Positions 17,313 through 23,493 of a stretch of DNA of 32,880 nt are shown here, one piece after another. The notes under the pieces are model-generated. The model ran no database searches, was not told where the DNA came from, and saw only the letters and a list, made by a program, of their open reading frames with translations. The stretch is from a virus, in IMG/VR virus record IMGVR_UViG_3300017757_000060, positions 1 to 32,880 of that record. One strand, 5' to 3'. The number at the start of each line of letters is the position of its first letter. Positions within the stretch are counted from its first letter, which is position 1. Both the position numbers and the translations under genes were made by a program.

Positions 17313-18139
17313 TGTGGATTGTCTTTTAACCACATTACTAGACTATTAATCTCATCTTTTAAATATGGCAGGTTATACATTTTAATTTCTTTTATTATTG
17401 GTTCATCTTGATCATTGTATCTAGTTATAGGATAACCAAATTTATTTTCTCCTTCTTTCTCAAATGAAACATGTTGTATTTGTAATTTTCCTATTTTAAG
17501 TTTAGGATTATGTTTTTTAATAATATACGCATATAAACTCATTTGTAAGTTATAATGATTTAAATTACATTCATCAAGGTGGCTTACCGGATTAAACATT
17601 TTATTTGTTATACCTTCCCAATTTGTATATCCTTTTTCTTTTATTTCTTTATTGGTTTTGTAATCTAATATGTTTATAACACCATCAACAATACTTACAA
17701 GATCAGCTTGTCCACACAAACCTAATGATTTTAAATAAACAAAAAGTTCAGGATATGCTCCATTTTTTAATTTTTGTTCTGGTGCAATCTTGATTCCAGC
17801 ATTATCAACAATAGGTCTTATAATAGGAACCTCCACCCCATCTCTTTCAATTGTTTTAAATTCTAATATATTTTCTTCTCTTTGATTATGATACCAATTA
17901 CCTAATCCAATTGCTCTTTCTGTTTCACCATCCCAAGCTGCTATAATTTCTTTAGGTGTCATCCCATACCATTTAGATCTTTTATTCTTAGATGATTTTT
18001 TAGCTATACCATCTCTATCAAATTTAGGTTTAAACATTCCAATAAAACTAGTTACACTAGTCCATTTTATTTTATCTTTTTCAAGATCTTCATTAAGACT
18101 TTCATATATATGTCCGTCTTCTTTAAATATTACTGCCAT
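17306..18139 (-). CDS. PD-(D/E)XK (Cas4/RecB-like) nuclease
   Basis: This 277-residue protein (counted from ATG 18139) carries the PD-(D/E)XK signature: GNWYHNQRE (His84), YPEL (Glu131), LCGQADLV (Asp146), INILDYKTNK (Asp159 and Lys161) and a final NHYNLQMSLYAYII helix with the QxxxY motif. Members of this family act as exonucleases or resolvases in DNA processing. No Fe-S cysteine set is seen, so it is nearer RecB/lambda-type than Cas4. It lies in the packaging and DNA-handling cluster, and a homologous nuclease is a common gene of crAss-like phages. An upstream ATG at 18163 would add eight residues but overlaps the previous gene by 41 bases. Confidence 0.85.
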   Translation of the reverse strand: MAVIFKEDGHIYESLNEDLEKDKIKWTSVTSFIGMFKPKFDRDGIAKKSSKNKRSKWYGMTPKEIIAAWDGETERAIGLGNWYHNQREENILEFKTIERDGVEVPIIRPIVDNAGIKIAPEQKLKNGAYPELFVYLKSLGLCGQADLVSIVDGVINILDYKTNKEIKEKGYTNWEGITNKMFNPVSHLDECNLNHYNLQMSLYAYIIKKHNPKLKIGKLQIQHVSFEKEGENKFGYPITRYNDQDEPIIKEIKMYNLPYLKDEINSLVMWLKDNPQC

Positions 18140-18542
18140 CTCTTTTTGCTTTAGATTGTTCATATTTAAGCTTCTGTTCCTCCCTAAGCTTTTTTAATTT
18201 TTCTTCATGAGCTTTTTTAGCTTCATAACCAAAGTAAACTTGTTTTTTTAATTCATCTTCCATCTGTGGTGTCATAATTGCCTGCCATCTCCCTTTAGGG
18301 CAATCTGAAGACATAGCACGTATTTTTAATGATATACTACACCCACAATCAGAACAACAAGGTTGAGTTCCATTTACTGCACATGACTTACCTTCTTTAT
18401 CTAACAAAGGGCAATTTTTACATTCTTGCCATCTCATCTTAGCAATCATTTCTACATCATCATTTTTAAAGATTCTGTTTTTGATTCCTTCTGCAATTTG
18501 ATCAAGATTACCTAATGCTGCTAATAATTTATTTATTCTCAT
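18123..18542 (-). CDS. Cys-cluster zinc-binding phage protein
   Basis: This 139-residue protein has eight Cys in the middle: C41, C44, C54, C62, C63, C66, C68 and C81, with CCSDCGCSISLK and DCPKGRW motifs. It has a highly charged coiled-coil tail (about 95-135). The spacing (CxxC...C...CxxCxC...CPxGxW) is typical of a small zinc-ribbon protein found in many phages, of unknown function. It overlaps the IHF-like gene by 14 bases and the nuclease by 17, so it is translated from the same message. Nucleic-acid binding is inferred. Confidence 0.7.
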   Translation of the reverse strand: MRINKLLAALGNLDQIAEGIKNRIFKNDDVEMIAKMRWQECKNCPLLDKEGKSCAVNGTQPCCSDCGCSISLKIRAMSSDCPKGRWQAIMTPQMEDELKKQVYFGYEAKKAHEEKLKKLREEQKLKYEQSKAKRDGSNI

Positions 18543-18888
18543 TTTTAAATTCTTTTTTTTCTTTTATATTTTGATTTACCTTATTTAGCACATCTTCCAT
18601 TTCTTTAAGTTTGTTTATAACTGGTACATGTTTTGCATAACCTTTGTAAGTCATTTTCTCTATATTACCCAGAATATCCTTATTTCTTTTTATAGCATTT
18701 TTTAACTTACCTTTTCTAATTTTAAATGTCCCTAAACCAGGTAGATTTATCTTTGGGTTAGATAGTGTTGATAAATTATATCTAACCTTTGAATAAAAGA
18801 AAGTTATAAAATCTGATACTAAATCTTTATGGACTCCTACTTCCTTAGCAATATCTTCATAAAAGTCTTTATAATTCTTAGGATTCAA
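18529..18888 (-). CDS. IHF/HU-like DNA-binding protein
   Basis: This 119-residue protein has two N-terminal helices (residues 4-40, YEDIAKEVGVHKDLVSDFIT) and the family strand motif INLPGLGTFKIRKGKL (47-62), equivalent to the V-x-G-F-G-x-F region of HU and IHF. The DNA-clasping arm and a basic C-terminus follow. Such proteins bend or wrap DNA and are standard in crAss-like phages, often as two copies; only one is visible here. It may assist packaging or be carried in the virion. Confidence 0.8.
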   Translation of the reverse strand: MNPKNYKDFYEDIAKEVGVHKDLVSDFITFFYSKVRYNLSTLSNPKINLPGLGTFKIRKGKLKNAIKRNKDILGNIEKMTYKGYAKHVPVINKLKEMEDVLNKVNQNIKEKKEFKNENK

Positions 18889-19240
18889 AACCTAGTATTT
18901 TATAATCTAATAATATAGTACCTTCTATCTCTAAATCCATGTCAGGGTTAATTAATATTTTTTTCTTATTATCATCATCTTTAATTATTAAACCTTTTTT
19001 TTCTGATTTGGATAAAGCATTTCTTGCTGACTGTGCACTTTTAAAAATACCAGCATCAGAAATAGTTTTACAAAAATCATTTAATAATGGTCTTCCTGCA
19101 AGAGAGAGCACATGTAAACAACTTAAATCAGACATACTAATTTGTATATCATTTAAAAAGCAATGAGTAAGGATTTGGTATTTGATTACCTCATCCTTAT
19201 TCATTTTTACTTTTTTCTCTATTTTATTTACTAAAGCCAT
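18878..19240 (-). CDS. winged-helix-like protein, possible regulator
   Basis: This 120-residue protein resembles a helix-turn-helix module. KYQILTHCFLNDIQISMSDL (about 20-40) is followed by IFKSAQSARNALSKSEKKGL (about 65-85), where SAQSARNALSK would be the recognition helix and the KKGLI plus KKKILINP pair the wing. I recall related proteins near packaging genes in phages of Bacteroidota. Role unknown; a transcriptional regulator or packaging DNA-binding protein are the two options. It overlaps the genes on both sides by about 10 bases. Confidence 0.6.
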   Translation of the reverse strand: MALVNKIEKKVKMNKDEVIKYQILTHCFLNDIQISMSDLSCLHVLSLAGRPLLNDFCKTISDAGIFKSAQSARNALSKSEKKGLIIKDDDNKKKILINPDMDLEIEGTILLDYKILGFES

Positions 19241-19851
19241 GTAGATAGAATATCTTTACTTTGAATTAAAGTATATGTAAAACTATTACTCCAAGTATCT
19301 CTAGACTTTCTCATAATCTTCATAAATTTAGTCCAATCATCATTAGCTGCAATTACTTGACATCCTGCAGACCATTTGTCAATTTGAGAAGATTTTTTAC
19401 CAGCATGCTTAGTTGCTCTGTGAATATTTATACCAAACAAACCAATTTCTAAATTTTCTTGATTTAAGTTATAAATATCATCTCTATTGTTATCTCTATA
19501 TACAGTAACAGGTTTACATTGTCCTAAAGCTTCATATCTACCTTGATGCTTTCTAATCTTATGTGAACCTCTATATTGCCCTTCTTTAAGAATTGCAACA
19601 CCTTTTTCAGGTGCTATACAATTTTCAACCCAGTGCGTTCCAGGATCAGTGGTGCAATCAAATTCATGGTACATCCATTCTCCTCCTACTTTGTATGACA
19701 CAGTAATTGTATCATCAAATCTATTTGTTACTTTATTTGCCGTTTCAGAATTTCTTATTCCTACAATATTTACATTGTAGTCACCAGATTCAAAGAATTT
19801 ATAACCTTTCCCCTCTAGTGTACGTCTTATATGATCTACACTATATTTCAT
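19231..19851 (-). CDS. putative L,D-transpeptidase (YkuD)-fold lysin or cell-wall enzyme
   Basis: This 206-residue protein shows a YkuD-like catalytic signature: GLFGINIHRA (His144) followed by SQIDKWSAGCQVI (Cys164), the H...SxGC pattern. The surroundings (GQYRGSHKIRKHQGRY, EHQ-like polar strands) fit the beta-sandwich of this fold. Bacterial members cross-link peptidoglycan; phage forms may hydrolyse cell wall or act as endolysins. No other lysin is visible in the window, so this is the best candidate. No signal peptide is seen, so export would need a holin. It overlaps the upstream gene by one base. Confidence 0.65.
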   Translation of the reverse strand: MKYSVDHIRRTLEGKGYKFFESGDYNVNIVGIRNSETANKVTNRFDDTITVSYKVGGEWMYHEFDCTTDPGTHWVENCIAPEKGVAILKEGQYRGSHKIRKHQGRYEALGQCKPVTVYRDNNRDDIYNLNQENLEIGLFGINIHRATKHAGKKSSQIDKWSAGCQVIAANDDWTKFMKIMRKSRDTWSNSFTYTLIQSKDILSTWL

Positions 19852-20204
19852 TAGTCTTGTTTTTTGAGGGTTCTTTTAATTTGTTGAGCAGCTTCTTTAC
19901 CACTCATAGTTTTAGGATCAATACTCATTCCTGTTGGCATATTTGCAGCAGGAGTATCATCTTGTTCACCTGGCTCAGGAGCCATTGTTTGAGCAATAAA
20001 CATTTGTGCTTGTAATCTTTCAGCACGTGTTTTTTCAATATCTCTTAATAATTCTTCATATTCCAGTTGAATTTTTAATGAAGGAATATTTTCTTCATAA
20101 TAGTTAGAGATTTCTTTTCTTTTAGTGTCTAGTTCTTTTTTAGACATTTCTTTAGGGTCTACAGTAGTAGGTCCTTTTGATTGTTTAGTTTTAGCGTTTG
20201 CCAT
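19851..20204 (-). CDS. hypothetical protein with coiled coil
   Basis: This 117-residue protein is not recognised. It starts with a short Lys/Thr-rich stretch, then a coiled coil (about 20-70, SKKELDTKRKEISNYYEENI and EELLRDIEKTRAERLQAQ), a Pro/Asp-rich linker with MAPEPGEQDD, and a basic end. It precedes the YkuD-like gene in the same operon with a one-base overlap. A lysis or virion role is possible from position alone; there is no transmembrane segment, so it is not a simple holin. Confidence 0.55.
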   Translation of the reverse strand: MANAKTKQSKGPTTVDPKEMSKKELDTKRKEISNYYEENIPSLKIQLEYEELLRDIEKTRAERLQAQMFIAQTMAPEPGEQDDTPAANMPTGMSIDPKTMSGKEAAQQIKRTLKKQD

Positions 20205-20234
20205 TTTAATATATTTTATAGATTAATAATGCGG

Positions 20235-20242
20235 CAAATATA
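20235..20242 (-). promoter_or_regulatory. possible host-type -7 box (TATATTTG)
   Basis: In the 77-base gap after the PhoH-like gene the minus strand reads TATATTTG, matching the Bacteroidota -7 consensus TAnnTTTG, about 31 bases before the ATG at 20204. No -33 TTTG is seen at the right spacing, so this is only a partial match. Confidence 0.35.
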
Positions 20243-20281
20243 TATAAAAAGTTTAAATAAAAAAAGTTTAAAGCGTTTTTT

Positions 20282-20941
20282 TTAATGATACCCATTTAAT
20301 AAGTCTAATAAGTCATCAATAGCACCATGCCTATGTGAATCTTCTAATACTGTTTTAAATACATGTTTAGATTGTGATAGCTTTGCCATATCATGATATG
20401 CTGACCAATTTTTATCTTTAAGATCAATTTGATATGAATCACCACAAAATATCATCTTAGATTCTTTACCTAACCTACCTATACACATTGCTAGTTGAGA
20501 TCTACTTAAGTTTTGAAACTCATCTACAATAACTACTGCATTGTCAAATGTACGTCCTCTAAAGTGTGCTAATGATACTAACTCTATACGCTCATCCTTT
20601 TCCATTTTTTCTAAAAGGTCTGGTTTATTATAAACCTTACGCATATTAGATCTAATAGGAACTAACCATGGTTCCATTTTTTCACGCTCAGAACCTGGAA
20701 GAAACCCATTGTCCTCTGTAGAAATGGTGGGTCTAGTAATAATTATTTTATCATATTGACGTTTGAATACTTGGTCTAATGCAACTTGTACTGCTAGTAA
20801 TGTTTTACCACTACCTGCTTTACCTACAACAAAATTATAAGGATGTTTTAAGATTTCTGTTTTAGCTTTCTTTTGTTCTGCAGATAAACTTATAGAAAAT
20901 CTTATTGCTCCTTTTGGAGGAGTCTTATCTTTATTTGTCAT
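20282..20941 (-). CDS. phoH: PhoH-like P-loop ATPase
   Basis: This 219-residue protein has the PhoH ATPase core: Walker A GKAGSGKTLLA (40-50), IITRPTIS (67-74), LPGSEREKMEPW (81-92), Walker B VVIVDEFQN (136-144) and CGDSYQID (166-173). PhoH proteins are ATPases, possibly RNA helicases, widespread in marine phages and useful as phage marker genes; their role during infection is unclear. It follows the small basic protein cluster after 15 bases and shares its message. Confidence 0.9.
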   Translation of the reverse strand: MTNKDKTPPKGAIRFSISLSAEQKKAKTEILKHPYNFVVGKAGSGKTLLAVQVALDQVFKRQYDKIIITRPTISTEDNGFLPGSEREKMEPWLVPIRSNMRKVYNKPDLLEKMEKDERIELVSLAHFRGRTFDNAVVIVDEFQNLSRSQLAMCIGRLGKESKMIFCGDSYQIDLKDKNWSAYHDMAKLSQSKHVFKTVLEDSHRHGAIDDLLDLLNGYH

Positions 20942-20956
20942 TTATAATTATTTATA

Positions 20957-21220
20957 TTAACACTTCCAACGTTTCCTTGCAAGACAAGCTCTTTTTTTTG
21001 GAGTTTTTCTACAATCAATTTTAAATTTTTTGATTTGACCTAAATTTCTAGCACAGAAAGATCTCTTGCGTGGACCCCCTCCTGGTTGAGGTGCTTTTAG
21101 TTTGGATCCAGTTTTTTTATTAATACTAGCACGACCTTTAGCAGTAAGACCTCCTTTTTTACTCTTACAACCATTCTTAATAGAGCAACCTTTCATAGCA
21201 CCTTTTTTCTTGCTAGCCAT
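20957..21220 (-). CDS. small basic protein with LTAKGR...APQPGGGPRKRSFCAR motif
   Basis: This 87-residue protein is about one-third Lys and Arg, with eight Cys. It carries KKGGLTAKGRASINKKTGSK (22-41), then LKAPQPGGGPRKRSFCARNL and a Cys/Arg-rich C-terminus ending RKRWKC. This motif set matches a small domain (I recall it as DUF6321-like) shared by phages and large algal viruses. Function unknown; nucleic-acid binding is likely from charge. Its start shares one base with the preceding 53-aa stop (TAATG), so the cluster is coupled. Confidence 0.75.
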   Translation of the reverse strand: MASKKKGAMKGCSIKNGCKSKKGGLTAKGRASINKKTGSKLKAPQPGGGPRKRSFCARNLGQIKKFKIDCRKTPKKRACLARKRWKC

Positions 21221-21381
21221 TACTTCTTTTTCTTCTTAGGTTTATCATGCCCCCAACCTTTAGCACTTAAGTCTAAATGGTCTTGACAAGACTTTGTCAT
21301 TTTACCCTTACCAGTTTTAGGCTCATACATCATGTGATTTTTATAACCTTCACAATTTATTTTATTTGCTTTCTTTGCCAT
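21220..21381 (-). CDS. very small basic protein (53 aa)
   Basis: This frame encodes MAKKANKINCEGYKNHMMYE then a Lys/Gly-rich middle with SCQDHLDLSAKGWGHD and a PKKKKK end. It fills the gap between two similar small basic genes exactly: the ATG at 21381 is two bases after the upstream stop, and its stop overlaps the downstream ATG by one base. Composition (Lys-rich, two Cys, two Trp/Tyr sites) matches its neighbours. No known family. Confidence 0.75.
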   Translation of the reverse strand: MAKKANKINCEGYKNHMMYEPKTGKGKMTKSCQDHLDLSAKGWGHDKPKKKKK

Positions 21382-21383
21382 AA

Positions 21384-21644
21384 TTATTTCTTTTTACGTT
21401 TTCTTATTCCGCTTGTACGTTTACCCATTCCTACTTTTTTCTTTTCTCTCACTGCTTTAGCCTTTTGAGCAGGTGTTAATGACCCCCATGTTCTTGGAGT
21501 TTTACTACTCACCCTTTTACTTGGTCTACACTTTTTAGTTTTCTTATTCTTAGTAGAACCGCAAGGATTACCCTTCTCATCTTTCCACTTCTCCTTAAAC
21601 CAACGTTTAAGTGCAGCACCCTTAGCAGTCTTACGTACAGCCAT
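21384..21644 (-). CDS. small basic protein with KRWFKEKW...CRPSKRVSSKTP motif
   Basis: This 86-residue protein is extremely basic, nearly 40 percent Lys and Arg. Segments GAALKRWFKEKWKDEKGNPC (9-28) and KKCRPSKRVSSKTPRTWGSL, then AQKAKAVREKKKVGMGKR, form a pattern I recall from small proteins of marine phages and large DNA viruses, with function unknown. It begins one base inside the preceding gene's stop. Likely a DNA- or RNA-binding protein, possibly packaged in the virion. Confidence 0.75.
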   Translation of the reverse strand: MAVRKTAKGAALKRWFKEKWKDEKGNPCGSTKNKKTKKCRPSKRVSSKTPRTWGSLTPAQKAKAVREKKKVGMGKRTSGIRKRKKK

Positions 21645-21826
21645 TACTTTTTCTTTTTATTACCCCAGTTAGCAGCCCCCACCTTTCTACATTTAGCAAG
21701 AGCCCCACTAGCATAAGCTGAAGGCCAAACTCTATATCTAGATTTTACCTTAGAATAACATGCATCTTTCTTAGATCCGCCTTTTTTATATTCTTTATCT
21801 TCTTTTACTTTTTTTAATACGCTCAT
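21644..21826 (-). CDS. small basic protein with PSAYASGA motif
   Basis: This 60-residue protein has KKGGSKKDACYSKVKSRYR (16-34), then VWPSAYASGALAKCRKVGAA and NWGNKKKK. The two Cys flank an invariant-looking WPSAYASGA core. I recall this core from many phages and large viruses of algae, without assigned function. It is the first of four consecutive Lys-rich tiny proteins, and the stop-start overlap with the next gene (21644) couples translation. Confidence 0.8.
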   Translation of the reverse strand: MSVLKKVKEDKEYKKGGSKKDACYSKVKSRYRVWPSAYASGALAKCRKVGAANWGNKKKK

Positions 21827-21831
21827 AATTT

Positions 21832-22194
21832 TTATCTTTTACCTCCAAAATATTCAACTGCATGCCCAGTACTCACTAATCTTTCATTGACACAAAATCC
21901 TTCATCTTCTGTTTCTACATGTAGTGTGCCTAAAACTCTACCAAATTTACCCACCTTTTCACTTTCAAGAACAAAGTAATCATTTACATTTAACGTTGTT
22001 AGCATTTCAACCAGGGCATCTTTAGCCGCTAACCCACGTTTCTTTTCTTCTTTATCCCGGGTTCTAGATTCCGGAGTATTGATTCCGGCCAACCTTATTC
22101 TTTTATGAACTGTTATATCAAACCCCAAGTCTATTGTTGCATCTACTGTGTCACCATCAATTACTCGTGACACTTTAGCTTTATATGTATACAT
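21832..22194 (-). CDS. staphylococcal nuclease-like (SNase/TNase) protein
   Basis: This 120-residue protein matches the SNase OB-fold: VSRVIDGDTVDATIDLG (8-24), HKRIRLAGINTPESRTRD (30-47) and KFGRVLGTLHV (83-93). Arg34, Glu42 and Arg86 correspond to the catalytic Arg35, Glu43 and Arg87 of staphylococcal nuclease. The Ca-binding Asp40 is Asn39 here (GINTPE), a frequent natural variant. No signal peptide, so it acts inside the cell, perhaps degrading host DNA to recycle nucleotides. It lies five bases upstream of the tiny basic genes. Confidence 0.88.
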   Translation of the reverse strand: MYTYKAKVSRVIDGDTVDATIDLGFDITVHKRIRLAGINTPESRTRDKEEKKRGLAAKDALVEMLTTLNVNDYFVLESEKVGKFGRVLGTLHVETEDEGFCVNERLVSTGHAVEYFGGKR

Positions 22195-22195
22195 A

Positions 22196-22495
22196 TTATT
22201 TTTTATTTATTAAATCTCTTATTTCAGCACATTTTTCATATTCCTCTGTCTCCACAAAATACGTCATCATATTTTCTAATGATTTTGTTGGAATTTCTTC
22301 ATCAGGATTGTGCACCATTATTGCACTTATACCATTAAGTGTTTTGCCCTCTAGTATTTCATCAAAAGTTTTTCTTTTAGTTATTACATTAAAAGAATTA
22401 TTAAATGCTGCTTTTACTATTAAATTTTCTAATTCTAATTGTTGAGTGAGTGTAAGTTCCGTTTCTTCTTGATTTTCATAATTTTCTTCTGACAT
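22196..22495 (-). CDS. stand-alone UVR-motif protein
   Basis: This 99-residue protein ends with NMMTYFVETEEYEKCAEIRD (76-95) and a LINKK tail. It fits the UVR motif that links UvrB with UvrC and occurs in ClpC and McsA: a helical pair with the E-Y-E-x-A/C-A-x-x-R-D pattern. The first half is acidic and unassigned. It is the first gene of the late minus-strand operon, following the promoter-like site at 22541-22567. A phage protein with only this module may contact host repair or Clp proteins; this is an inference. Confidence 0.65.
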   Translation of the reverse strand: MSEENYENQEETELTLTQQLELENLIVKAAFNNSFNVITKRKTFDEILEGKTLNGISAIMVHNPDEEIPTKSLENMMTYFVETEEYEKCAEIRDLINKK

Positions 22496-22540
22496 GTCAT
22501 TGTTTTTTTTTATTTAACCAACCTTTTAGTAAAGGATCTA

Positions 22541-22567
22541 TGTATACATAATATACAAAAAATTTTT
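22541..22567 (-). promoter_or_regulatory. candidate late promoter, site e
   Basis: The minus-strand sequence has AAAAATTTTTTGTATATTAT followed by GTATACA, with the shared 9-mer at 22548-22556, about 53 bases before the ATG at 22495. It lies at the start of the long minus-strand module in the divergent intergenic region and is the best candidate for its main start. Confidence 0.55.
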
Positions 22568-22640
22568 GGGGAATTAAAGTTTTGTGTGTTTGAAGTTCTT
22601 GGAACCTTATACTGTTCTGCTCCCCAGTTTATTTTTGACA

Positions 22641-22657
22641 GTGACGTACCCCGTCAC
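22641..22657 (+). promoter_or_regulatory. inverted repeat upstream of first plus-strand gene
   Basis: GTGACG (22641-22646) and CGTCAC (22652-22657) are perfect inverted arms with a 5-base spacer. They sit 32 bases before the ATG at 22689, in the divergent control region. GC-rich arms in an AT-rich gap suggest an operator for a regulator or a hairpin in the 5' leader. The two roles cannot be separated from sequence. Confidence 0.4.
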
Positions 22658-22688
22658 ATTTAATATCAATTTTAATAATTTATCAATT

Positions 22689-22976
22689 ATGAAAAATGTT
22701 TTTTTCCACAAGATAGTAAACAATACTATCATTGTAAAAAGTGCTCCATTAAGTTCTAACAAGAAAGAACTCAACGGGCAAAGTGTAAACACAAGACAGC
22801 AAGGTGCTGTGACCTTCGGCCTATTGTGTTTAATGGATGACAATGGCAAAGCAATTGACCCATCCACTCTTGGCCTTAAAAAGGACCAAGAGCTTAAAGG
22901 TTTCAATCTTACAGATCAACCAGTCATGGACATGGATGATCCTACAGTTGAAACTGGCATGTACTGGGCAGAGTAA
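22689..22976 (+). CDS. hypothetical early protein (95 aa)
   Basis: This 95-residue protein begins MKNVFFHKIVNNTIIVKSAP and ends with a run of acidic residues (DMDDPTVETGMYWAE). No family is recognised. Codons are richer in G and C than in other genes here (for example GTGACCTTCGGCCTA). It is the first plus-strand gene after the divergent region. The ATG at 22689 is chosen because an A/T-rich leader typical of this genome precedes it; an earlier in-frame ATG at 22584 would overlap the inverted repeat at 22641-22657. Confidence 0.65.
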   Translation: MKNVFFHKIVNNTIIVKSAPLSSNKKELNGQSVNTRQQGAVTFGLLCLMDDNGKAIDPSTLGLKKDQELKGFNLTDQPVMDMDDPTVETGMYWAE

Positions 22977-22990
22977 TCTGCGCCAGTCCA

Positions 22991-23063
22991 TTGGCATGTG
23001 TAGATGTTCCATCTAAAATGCAGTAAGCTGACATGTAGTCGTCAGCTTGGAACACACTGCCAA
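22991..23063 (+). ncRNA. possible pseudoknotted three-way-junction RNA
   Basis: Closing stem P1: TTGGCATGTG (22991-23000) pairs with CACA-TGCCAA (23053-23056 and 23058-23063), with one bulged C. Inside are TAGAT/ATCTA (23001-23005, 23011-23015; loop GTTCC) and a perfect 8-bp AAGCTGAC/GTCAGCTT hairpin (23025-23032, 23041-23048). The GTTCC loop is complementary to GGAAC (23049-23053) in the junction strand, allowing a pseudoknot; this would compete with one P1 pair. It is not a tRNA: no acceptor CCA, no T-loop consensus. The RNA strand is assumed plus from the gene context. Confidence 0.45.
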
Positions 23064-23074
23064 GCACAACTTGA

Positions 23075-23172
23075 ACTGTGAATAGCTACAGTATAACTCT
23101 CACTCACTTGAATGCATAGCAATCCAATGATTTTTGATTAATGATTTGCATCTATGCATTCAGAGCAGAGTT
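23075..23172 (+). ncRNA. two adjacent hairpins, one with an 11-bp perfect stem
   Basis: ACTGT/ACAGT (23075-23079, 23088-23092) is a small hairpin. Next, AACTCT (23095-23100) pairs with AGAGTT (23167-23172), and inside it TGAATGCATAG (23109-23119) pairs perfectly with CTATGCATTCA (23152-23162), with a 32-base loop. This is a long imperfect stem-loop. It may be part of the same RNA as 22991-23063 or a separate element, such as a site for a DNA-binding protein. Confidence 0.4.
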
Positions 23173-23251
23173 ACATCCACATTCACACGTTATTCACACT
23201 CACAACCACAATAGAAACAATTTAATTGTTAATTTATTTAATTGTGTGTGT

Positions 23252-23288
23252 TAAAATGTAAAGGTGAGGTCTAATACACCACATTTTA
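23252..23288 (+). repeat. compact inverted repeat with two stem segments
   Basis: TAAAATGT (23252-23259) pairs with ACATTTTA (23281-23288), and inside it GGTG (23263-23266) pairs with CACC (23277-23280); three A bases bulge on the left arm. An 8-bp plus 4-bp hairpin in AT-rich DNA. No U tract follows, so it is not a standard terminator. Confidence 0.4.
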
Positions 23289-23493
23289 CCACTTGTTACC
23301 ACTACTACAGTTGGTAATCACCATAATATATAATATAGCTATCATGAGGGATCCAAGGGTAATGGTCTTGGTTAGTTGGGGCAAATGCACAACTAATGGT
23401 CCAAATAATAACCTAAGACACTCATGTATAGTTCTAATACTCTCTCTCTATAGGATAAGAAGCATAGTAACCGCAATCTTAAAAACAATAATC

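Larger units (their letters stand above)
22977..23493 (+). other. 517-base gap dense in inverted repeats
   Basis: No convincing gene lies here, but the region is not typical spacer. It holds at least five separate inverted repeats (22991-23063, 23075-23092, 23095-23172, 23252-23288 and 23296-23317) and a TTAGTTG/CAACTAA pair near 23375-23397. By eye its GC content is above that of the surrounding genes. One frame stays open from about 23293 into the next gene, but its residues look random before 23494. A long leader or one or more structured RNAs of the early operon is the simplest reading. Confidence 0.6.

Noticed and set aside
17520-17528. Seventh copy of the GTATATTAT 9-mer (minus sense)
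   Set aside because: It lies inside the nuclease coding region, lacks the T-rich flank and no gene starts nearby.
22607-22906. Minus-strand open frame of 99 codons opposite the 95-aa gene
   Set aside because: It is antisense to the more protein-like plus-strand frame; its residues look random, with no leader signal.
22830-23012. Minus-strand open frame of 60 codons over the end of the 95-aa gene
   Set aside because: It runs through the first structured element and has a His/Trp/Cys-rich random composition.
22991-23063. tRNA or tRNA-like gene
   Set aside because: The 73-base length fits, but there is no four-arm cloverleaf, no 7-base anticodon loop and no TTCRANY T-loop.
23293-23493. Upstream in-frame extension of the 94-aa protein to ATG 23293
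   Set aside because: The extra 67 residues look random and overlap hairpins; ATG 23494 gives a clean domain start. The extension is open without stops, so it is not excluded.
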